From Lecanosticta acicola (lineage: Eukaryota > Ascomycota > Dothideomycetes > Mycosphaerellales > Mycosphaerellaceae), in contig CAVMBE010000083.1 in assembly GCA_963674455.1 (NCBI GenBank), positions 62,001 to 126,000 on the forward strand: a stretch of DNA of 64,000 nucleotides. Direction: 5' to 3'. Position numbers and translations under genes: made by a program. The notes below the pieces were generated by a model. It searched no databases and was not told the DNA's origin. It saw only the letters and a program-made list of their open reading frames with translations. Below are positions 56,288 to 64,000 of the stretch, piece after piece (positions within the stretch are counted from its first letter, which is position 1; every line of letters starts with the position of its first letter).

Positions 56288-57217
56288 ATGGCTTTCCGAC
56301 CATACACTCCAAAGCCCGTCACCGATATCTTCACCAACGACACAGACATCAACCGCCGAGAATGCCGTCGCGTCGTCCCAATGCGAGTCTTGGCTCTGGG
56401 CTTGGGTCGGACCGGAACCGCTTCCCTGAGGACGGCCCTGAAGGAACTAGGCTTCGACGACTGCTACCACATGATGTCTGCCTCTGTGGAGAACCCCCCG
56501 GACTGTCTCATGTGGTCCGACGCTCTTGCCGCCAAATACGACAAGAAGGGCCATTTTGGCCGCGAGCAATGGGACCAACTGTTCGGTCACTGCCAGGCGG
56601 TCTGCGATTGGCCAGCCGTGGCCTTCGCGAAGGAGCTCATTGAGGCGTACCCGGAGGCCAAGGTACTTGTCACTACTCGTGACGTCGACAGCTGGCACGC
56701 AAGCACAATGAAGACGGTGCACTGGCGGGCAACCGAGCCAGAGCTCAAGATGGTCTCCAAGTTCGACTGGGGAGCGGGCCTCTACCAGCCAATGCTTTCA
56801 AGTGAGTCCTAAACCAACTTGAGCACTCCGCCAAACCGAGCTAACATGATGATTGTAGAATTCTGGACTGAGTTCTGGGAGGGCGACTTCGAGAAGAACG
56901 GCAAGCGCCGCTTCAAGGAATACTACGAGGAGATCCGCTCCCTTGTGCCAAAGGAGAACCTGCTGGAGTACAAGATGGGCGAAGGTTGGGAGCCACTATG
57001 CAACTTCCTCGAGGTACCCGTACCAAAGGGCAGGAAGTTCCCCCGCACCAACGACACAGACGGCTTCGTCGACCGCTGCCGGAGACGGAACCGGATGCAA
57101 ATGCTCAACGTTCTCTTCCGAGCAACTGTTGTCGGAGGATCGTTCGCAGCAATCATCTTCAGCGCCAGCATGACCATCAGGAGATTCTTTGGCAGCCGTG
57201 GAAGTGTGCTTTCATGA
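56288..57217 (+). CDS. sulfotransferase-family P-loop protein with C-terminal membrane helix
   Basis: Exons 56288-56801 and 56859-57217 (57-nt intron, CTAAC branch) encode 290 residues. The P-loop-like PAPS-binding motif is GLGRTGTASL (about 38-47). It is followed by LGFDDCYHMM, WPAVAFAKELIEAYPEAKVL and the strand VLVTTRDVDSWHAS, all typical of the fungal/plant-type sulfotransferase family often annotated as hypothetical NAD-dependent epimerase or P-loop protein. Later come NLLEYKMGEGWEPLCNFLE and PFPRTND-like KFPRTNDTD. A hydrophobic helix near the C-terminus (about 264-282) suggests membrane anchoring, with a basic SMTIRRFFGSRG end. Substrate unknown. Confidence 0.85.
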
Positions 57218-57484
57218 GTCACTGATGCGCAATCATGCCTCTACGGGCATCTGCGACTGATTGCCATTTGCATTGGGCGTTGAACGAACGGGACGGGAAC
57301 GGACACTAGCGTTGACATTACGGGAGGACAGGCGTTGCGGCACTACCAGGGGGAGAGCAATTGAGTTCTCGCAAGACACGTCTATCGGGCCTGGGGACGG
57401 AGTTCAAATTTGGCATTTTCTCGATTGAGATACTGGAATTGGGGGCACATGGTGCACGGATAAAAGGCACTGGAAAGCACAGTG

Positions 57485-57518
<34 letters not shown>
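57485..57518. repeat. (CTA)11 microsatellite
   Basis: 34 nt of perfect CTA repetition about 270 bp downstream of the sulfotransferase-like gene. Confidence 0.95.
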
Positions 57519-58823
57519 CGAGAAGCCGTCGCAACAGGCAGGCCACGTGCACGGCTGCCGAGTTGTTGAGAGATGGAACAAATGAAACGATCGTTAGACA
57601 CGTACGTCATCACAAACTTGCCTGTTTCCTGCGCCCTGGCGAAATCGTTCCTGACGGACTGCTGCACAGCAGGGTACGCTCCAGCCGCGCCGGCTTGGCG
57701 AAATCTCAGACGCTGACGCAGCCCGGGGAGATGGTGTGTGCACTGTGGTGTGGGTGACAAGGGGAACGGTTGCGTACGCAGGACGCAGGTCCCAAAACAG
57801 TATAACATCGGTACTGCCTTCGCCACCAGTCACACAGCATATGCGGCCGGTTGGATCGCGGGATGATGGAACGTACGTCGCAGACTGGAATGGATCGAAG
57901 CACGAGAAGTCATTTACTACCTTACTATGTTTCTCTCTTGGACGCTGCAGCTGCTGCTGGAGAAGAAGTAGTGGTGGTGTCGCGACTCGCTACATGTACC
58001 AACGCGGAGGATTTAAAGGTGAAACAACCTAACGATGGAGTTTCGCGACCCGAAGCAGCAGTGTGGCAGCGCTCTGGCAGGTGCAGGTGTGGCATCGACC
58101 ACCAAGTCAAGTGGGACCAGACCGTGCCGGCGCCGCACCTGGCACCATGCGCACACACCACTTGCCAAGAGGTGACGAGGACTTCATCAGCAGATTGCTG
58201 CAGGTTCCGAAGAAAACGAGCGGTTATTTCCCATCATCATTCGTCTGGACTGTCTTGTCTGACGCGGATGATGGAGGAGCGGCGGCGATATCCCGTAGCG
58301 CTGGCCATCTCTCAGGAGTCGGACGGGTACGTACCTAAGCCTTGTTGTTGGCAGAGCAAGAGTCTTGGCTGTCATGTCACAGGCGAAGGAGGAAGGAGGA
58401 AGTAAGGTAGGAGCGATGTGTGAACTGCGTCGCGGACAGGGCTATGGGGGAGCGATGCCGGACGAGGTTCGTTCGTTCCTTCCTTCCTTCCTCATCCCGA
58501 TGCTGGCTGTTCGTGGAGTGACGGCGGAAAGAGCGTCGGCCAGCTCTTGCCTTGGTGGATCCTGTCGGACCAGCGCGCTTGGCCAAGACATCCAAATGAT
58601 TTACCGCGCGCAATTCAGTGATGAATAATGAAATGCCCATCAAGCGCTCAAGCGCTGCGCTGTTGGGGAGGAGGGTGTCAGGTGGCACGGGGAGCACTGG
58701 ATCGAATTGCTCGCATGCCAGCATCGACACCAGTTGTTTGGCTAGCATTCGTACTTGCGTACCTGACCGAGACATCTACCTTTAACTGTTGACATAGATT
58801 CCCTTCCTGCCGCTCCCACCTCG

Positions 58824-58856
<33 letters not shown>
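58824..58856. repeat. (ACT)11 microsatellite
   Basis: 33 nt of perfect ACT repetition, the same strand motif as at 57485, followed directly by a CT tract and ctgcag. It lies about 150 bp upstream of the next start codon. Confidence 0.95.
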
Positions 58857-58857
<1 letters not shown>

Positions 58858-59002
58858 TCTCTCTCTGCAGTCAACGGCCCGCGCAGTGCGTTAATCACCC
58901 AACTACCTTATCGATCCCCTGGATGCTGCTGCCGACTGCCATTGCGTGATACCAACCTGGCTCGCCGTAGCACCGCCAAGTGCGCGCCGCCTTGCCGCGC
59001 CA

Positions 59003-61110
59003 ATGCCAACCAACGCGCTCTTCTTCTCCTTGCTGCGCTGCCTTCTAATCTTTACCTTCTCAAGAGTCGTCTTTGCACAGTTCTACCTGGATAATGAGAC
59101 CTCACCTACACACCAATTCAAGTCGGTAAGCTTTGCGCTACAGAAAGCCAATTGCCCGCGCGGAAACACGAACCATTTGCTGACCACCACCAACTTCACC
59201 TCTCACAGAGACCAGACCTGCACGCACCCATTCTCGACTTCGCCATCCTAAGGCCAGACCTCGTCACGCCCGGCTACATCTTCCTTGCTCCCTACAGAAA
59301 CCTCGATCCCGGACCGTACATCTACGATAACCTGGGTAATCTCGTGTGGTCGGGCGCAGGACACAGCGGACCCAAGACCGCACATACGCCGCGAGTATGT
59401 CGGTACAAAGGGACGGATCACCTGTGCTACTTCACGGGAGAGCAGCACCTGGGTTTTGCTCGCGGCCATGGAGTCATACTGGATCAAAACTACCGGACCG
59501 TGAAGACGATTGAGGCGGCTGGCGCGGGCGCGAGCAACGACATGCACGAGTTCAAAATCACACCATACTCCAACGGCACCACTGTGCTCATGACGGTCTA
59601 CCAGCCCCGGCAATACGACGTCACGACGAACCCTCGGTTCAACCTGCACAATGGTATCGGCTGGATCGTGGAAGGTGTATTCCAAGAAGTTGACATTGAT
59701 ACCGGGCGGTTGATATTCGAGTGGCGATCTCTCGACCACGTAGATCCTTCGCAGGCGTGGACTTTGCCCGGATCAACGGATACAAGTGGTGATGGCCTCC
59801 ACGAGGAATCTCCCTGGGATTACTTCCACCTCAATTCAGTCGACAAGAACCAGGACGGTGACTACCTCATCTCGGCACGTCATGTGAGTGCCATCTACAA
59901 GGTGTCGGGGAAAGATGGCCACATCATGTGGGAGTTGGGTGGAAACAAACCGACTTTCAAGCAGACAAACTTCGCGTTTTCCTACCAACACCACGCGCGA
60001 TGGATATCGGAGAACCAGACGCATACAGTTCTCTCCTTCTTCGACAACGCCAGCAGCAGCTTCAATGCGACTGGTCGCTTTTCGCATGGTTGGATCGTGG
60101 CAATCGATCATGTCGTGAAAGAGGCAACTGTGATCAAGGAGTGGGGTGCGCCAATGCCAGAAGGCGGTCTCTTATCTACTTCGCAGGGTAATGTGCAGAT
60201 GCTCCCGAATGGAGGGTGCCATATCGGCTGGGGAGAGCACGCCTACTTTTCGGAGCACACGGCGGATGGCACGACGATCCAGTTCGCCAAGCTCGCCGAA
60301 CGCACGTCGAACGTCATGATCTATCGATCCAACAAATACAATTGGACGGCGCAACCGGTCACAAAGCCTGCACTGTGGTCTTTCAGCAAACAGGAGCAGA
60401 AGACCGGCTTTTGGGTTTCTTGGAATGGAGCAACGGAGGTCAAGAGCTGGAATTTCTACGTCAGCAATCAAACATCCGGCCCGTTTGAGCTGGCGGGCAG
60501 TGTGAAGAAGACCGGATTCGAGACCGAGTTCCACATGCCCACGTTTGCGGGGTGGTCCTTTGCCGAAGCTCTGGATGGCGATGGTAGAGCTCTGGATCGA
60601 AGCGTGGTGTCGAAGACTTTCGTGCCTAGCGAGAAGCTCCGGTCGACCTGCGACGATTCGGGGTGTAAATATGCCGAGAGAGTGCCGCCCGAAGCTGAAG
60701 TGCCATATGAGGCACCGAACGAGGTTCCTGCGGCGCTCTTCTCCACCAACCGAGGATTCAATACCAGCCACTACTACGAGGACGTGCCAGGAGCTCCATA
60801 CCCATGGAATCACATTGGAGAGTGGGAGGAGCAGAGCGAGGATGGAGGGTCCGACTCCACGGAGACAGAAGAAGGCAAGCGGAGCTCTAGCATTGCCGTG
60901 CCTCTCGGACTCCTGATCGGCTTCACGGCGGCCATCATCGGCTTCTTCTTTTTCAGAGCCGGAGGCTTCCGCAAGCTACAGAGTACGGCTGTCGAAGTCA
61001 CGGAAAGCGCCTTCGGATCCAAGGTGCTTCAACGATACACGCGCGTGCATACGAAGGAATCGGACTATAGGTCGCATTCGAGTAGCTCGAGTCGGAGTGG
61101 AATTTTATGA
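59003..61110 (+). CDS. arylsulfotransferase-like secreted/membrane protein
   Basis: Exons 59003-59125 and 59209-61110 (83-nt intron) encode 674 residues. A signal peptide (about 5-25, SLLRCLLIFTFSRVVFA) is followed by a beta-propeller-like region of the ASST type: DLVTPGYIFLAPY, IYDNLGNLVWSG, ASNDMHEFKITPYSNGT, GRLIFEWRSLDHVD, SPWDYFHLNSVDKNQDGDYL and YKVSGKDGHIMWELGG. A single membrane helix occurs at about 601-623, with a Ser/Arg-rich cytosolic tail ending SSSSRSGIL. Fungal members are annotated as ASST/arylsulfotransferase family, but the catalytic activity is untested for most. The Cys pair CRYKGTDHLC probably forms a disulfide. N-glycosylation sequons are frequent. Confidence 0.87.
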
Positions 61111-62737
61111 CACGCAGCCAAGCCCGCGAAGGCTCTCTGAGGACAGAATATACAGGACGATTCCTGCCTCGGGCTTACGGTTGGAAGGGAGAAGAACAGT
61201 GGCTTCCTGTGAAGCGTGAAATGGCGATGAGATGGCGGCGCTTGTATTACGATCATGAGCGACAGCGTTTTGGCATCTGCATGGCATCGGCGATATATTT
61301 TTACACTACTAGACATGCAAAATGGCATATCTCTTCTTAACGGCTAGGAGCGGCCATCGTCTACTTCCTTGTCAATTCATTCACAGTTGTCTGTCGCTGC
61401 TACAGATAAGAGAAATGGAGGGTGTGTCGCAGTCGTACATCTCTCATTACAATTTCTGTACGAAGCTGTGCCCTGCTCATCAGGATTTCTCTGTACCTGG
61501 ACCACGTTACTCCTGAGTCCTGATACCCCTCCCCTGCCAAGACAAGCGAATTCAATTGCAAATCCACCTGGAACGGGTCACAGAGAGAGGGCTTGATGAT
61601 GATGAATGAGTTGTCAAGGTCATTAATCTCCAACATCGGCCTTTTGCGCCACGGGATGGTTCAAGTCTCGGAGAGAGCAGCAGACGATTATTTCATGTGA
61701 AGTGTCCGTGTCGTGGCGCATGGGGATCGGCAGGCGCGGTGGTTCATCATCAGGTGAGGAGGTGGATGGATTCGTATTTAGGCTAATCAGGTATGCTTGG
61801 GTGGTGGGGACGCGCGAGCATTGATGAGCAGGTTTCCATTTGCGTAGTAGCGGTGGCTTGGGTGGTGGTGGAGTAGTGCACAGTGTGGTGAAGTGTCTAG
61901 TGTGCGGTGCCGCGTGTTGAATTGCGTTTCAAGTTTCAGGCGTCGGGAGCCGGTCCGGTAGCGGCTTGGCGGGGACGGGGCTCTCACGGTAGCGGCTTGG
62001 CGGACCGGGTGCGGACTTCCTCATCCTCATCCTCTGGCCAAAGACACAGAAACGCGCACGTCACAGAGCACACGACAAGCTCCCTCTCCGGCTTGGCACT
62101 CCTCCATCTCGCACTCCTCCCTGTCGCCGTCCGCCCACACCGGTCAGAGGCCCAGCCCAGTGCAGGGTGTGCGCTGGTCTGTCTTTGGTCGTGCAAACCT
62201 CGACAGTAGGGATGTGTGCCCGCGCGCGCGCTGCGGACTGACTGCCGGGAAGGGGAGGATAGTACGCAAGCCAGGCAAGAGACCAGACGCCTCCATCACC
62301 ACCACGGTCACCATCCTCCCACAATCCCATTCCCACTGCTACTACTGCGCCTGCTGAAGAACCAGGGCAGTAGTGCGCGTCACCCACGATCCACACCATA
62401 CGCGCCCACTCGGCTGCGTCCACTGTCTCTACCGGCATCTTTGGGCGGACGAGAGACCTGGATACCATTCTCGTCCTTGCCTCTCTTCACCACCCACCAC
62501 TGTCCCACCTCATATGCTCTGCCGACAGACAACCCACCACAATAGAGGCGATCGCACCTGATATTTCCACCATCTGGATCTCGACCCGGTTACAGGCACT
62601 GGTCGCTCTAGTCGCTTTCCTTCCCTGCATCCTCCTGCTCCCAAGAACGCCTTTCGGTGCACAAGCGGCGAGCACGCAATCGCTGGCCCTGCACTTCCCC
62701 ATTGTCGGCGTGCAGGTCCGTTCTATTATTACGGGGC
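61111..62737. other. intergenic region, 1.6 kb
   Basis: No protein-like frame found. A 17-bp direct repeat (61956-61972 and 61987-62003) sits mid-region. From 62280 to 62520 the plus strand is strongly C/A-rich, as is common in fungal promoters and long leaders; this may be the leader of the MFS gene. Confidence 0.45.
61956..62003. repeat. 17-bp direct repeat, 31-bp period
   Basis: cggtagcggcttggcgg occurs at 61956-61972 and again at 61987-62003. Confidence 0.9.
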
Positions 62738-64000
62738 ATGGCACATCAGAGAAACTCCTCGATGTCCCATAGGAGGATTCCTTCGCGCCAACTTCCCGCC
62801 GTTCGCAACCGTATTGCATCAGACGCTTCCGCCCGGCCCAGAGACGAGCCTTCACCTCGTTTTCCGTCAGATGGAAAGCCCTTGAACACTGCCGGTGCCT
62901 CGCCTTACCAGCAACAGGGCGATGACTACTTCTTCGAGCTTCGATCTCCCACCAAGGAACCGATACCCGAAGCCACTGAGAATGGCCACACTCTTCCTCC
63001 ACGAAAGTCTTCGCTACTGCCACGAGGCGCATCCACGCCGCTCGATTCGACCACCGAGGAATGCCTCCCCATCGTGACCTACCCACCTCCCGCGCCAACA
63101 TGGGCGAACCTCCCCAACAAGGGTCAATTGGCCATCCTCGCGCTTTCTCGATTTGTCGATTTCTTCCAGATGGCAGCGATACAGACCTACATGGTCCACC
63201 AATTGAAGAGCTTTGATCCAGAGTTGTCAGAGGTAACAATATCACACCAGGCCGGTGTGTTGCAGGGAGCTTTCACGGCCGCGCAGATCTTTACGAGTAT
63301 ATTGTGGGGAAGAGCCGCGGACCAGCCTGCGTTAGGGAGAAAGACGGTGCTCAACATTGGGTTGGTGGGGACAGGGATTGGATGTATTGGGGTGGCTTTC
63401 AGCAAGACGTATGCACAAGCGGTCTTTTGGAGATTGGTCAGCGGTGCTGTGAATGGAACTGTGGGATCGGCGAGGACGATGGTGGCTGAGATCACGCCGA
63501 AGCCATGGCATCCGCGCGCGTTTCTGCTTTTGCCGGCGGCGTTCAACGTTGCAAACGTGGCGGGGCCCATATTGGCCGGCATGCTGGCTGACCCGACGGT
63601 GAACCTACCGAAGCTGTTTGGACCCAATAGCACGTTTGGAGGAGCGGAGGGTGTCAAGTGGATGGCCAAGTACCCGTATGCTGTTGCCAATCTGACGAGC
63701 ACAGTGTTGCTTTTCGCCGAAGCGATACTGGTTCACTACGGACTACAGGAGACTCTGAAGGCGAAACGACCCATGGACGTTTCGGAATTTGACCCCGTGA
63801 CATTGGCGCGGAACATTTACAACAACTTTGTGCTGGCCAAGAATCAGGGCTACAAGAAGCTACAGCAGACTCAACGACAAGGTCTGCTGGCTGATGAAGA
63901 TAATTGTGGCTCGCTGGAGATGGAAAAGTTGGCGACGACTGGCGAGAAGCAACAACCGAGACCGATACAGCGACTTCCTTTCCGGAGGATATGGACATCG
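62738..64000 (+). CDS. MFS transporter, 5' part (window edge)
   Basis: 421 codons are open from the ATG at 62738 to the right edge without a stop or a required intron. The first 120 residues are hydrophilic and Ser/Pro/Arg-rich. Membrane segments begin at LPNKGQLAILALSRFVDFFQ. The MFS motif A variant is ILWGRAADQPALGRKTVL, followed by RLVSGAVNGTVGSARTMVAEI and FNVANVAGPILAGMLADP. The sequence then enters the central cytosolic loop and ends at LPFRRIWTS. This pattern fits the fungal drug-H+ antiporter-like group with a long N-terminus. The C-terminal half is outside the window. A second ATG nine codons in is possible. Confidence 0.88.
   Translation, partial: MAHQRNSSMSHRRIPSRQLPAVRNRIASDASARPRDEPSPRFPSDGKPLNTAGASPYQQQGDDYFFELRSPTKEPIPEATENGHTLPPRKSSLLPRGASTPLDSTTEECLPIVTYPPPAPTWANLPNKGQLAILALSRFVDFFQMAAIQTYMVHQLKSFDPELSEVTISHQAGVLQGAFTAAQIFTSILWGRAADQPALGRKTVLNIGLVGTGIGCIGVAFSKTYAQAVFWRLVSGAVNGTVGSARTMVAEITPKPWHPRAFLLLPAAFNVANVAGPILAGMLADPTVNLPKLFGPNSTFGGAEGVKWMAKYPYAVANLTSTVLLFAEAILVHYGLQETLKAKRPMDVSEFDPVTLARNIYNNFVLAKNQGYKKLQQTQRQGLLADEDNCGSLEMEKLATTGEKQQPRPIQRLPFRRIWTS

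Larger units (their letters stand above)
57218..59002. other. intergenic region with microsatellites
   Basis: 1.8 kb without a convincing gene. It carries two trinucleotide microsatellites of 11 units (57485-57518 and 58824-58856) and a short ttcc tract near 58475. Confidence 0.5.

Overview
The window is nuclear DNA of a filamentous ascomycete (Pezizomycotina), most likely a dothideomycete. The genes have short introns, mostly 50-65 nt, with GTAAGT/GTATGT-like donors, CTAAC/CTGAC-like branch points and NAG acceptors. Gene content is fungal: TRI12-like MFS, Zn2Cys6 regulator, MUP1-type permease, secreted amidase and feruloyl esterase, fungal phosphoketolase, HUL4, HAS1 and lipin. No prokaryotic operon structure, CRISPR array, rRNA or convincing tRNA was seen. 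I rebuilt exon structures by hand from splice signals, reading-frame continuity and family expectation; exon coordinates are in each entry.

Layout. 1-4.8 kb: 5' part of a SWI/SNF-RSC subunit (ssr3) and a divergent protein kinase, both minus. 5.3-10.1 kb: a MUP1-type amino-acid permease and a CorA-like transporter whose second exon does not keep a single frame. 10.2-10.8 kb: a probable decayed coiled-coil gene. 11.3-13.4 kb: secreted amidase. 13.5-15.3 kb: a protein with several CCHC zinc knuckles (minus). 16-20.1 kb: housekeeping block of HAS1, U1 snRNP C and a small Cys-rich protein with a GC-AG intron. 21.7-26.5 kb: secreted oxalate decarboxylase and, convergent to it, lipin/phosphatidate phosphatase. 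27.4-33.5 kb: a membrane-anchored FnIII/coiled-coil protein and a His-rich two-TM protein. 33.7-35.6 kb: CMC1 and a MYND-finger gene with an internal TAG. 36-41.1 kb: TRI12-like MFS and phosphoketolase. 41.2-42.6 kb: gene-free stretch with an A+T-rich island carrying inverted repeats. 42.6-47.8 kb: feruloyl esterase, 1-Cys peroxiredoxin and Zn2Cys6 factor. 48.8-54.2 kb: RPL15 and HUL4. 56.3-64 kb: sulfotransferase-like protein, arylsulfotransferase-like secreted protein and the 5' part of an MFS transporter.

The genes do not form an obvious biosynthetic cluster. They are a mixture of core functions (chromatin remodelling, splicing, ribosome biogenesis, lipid synthesis, mitochondrial assembly, ubiquitylation) and environment-facing ones (transporters, secreted hydrolases, oxalate breakdown, phosphoketolase). 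The points most worth a second look are the interrupted MYND gene, the frame-broken CorA-like gene, the stand-alone zinc-knuckle gene, the inverted-repeat island near 42 kb, and the kinase whose C-terminal tail is only visible after splicing out a stop codon.
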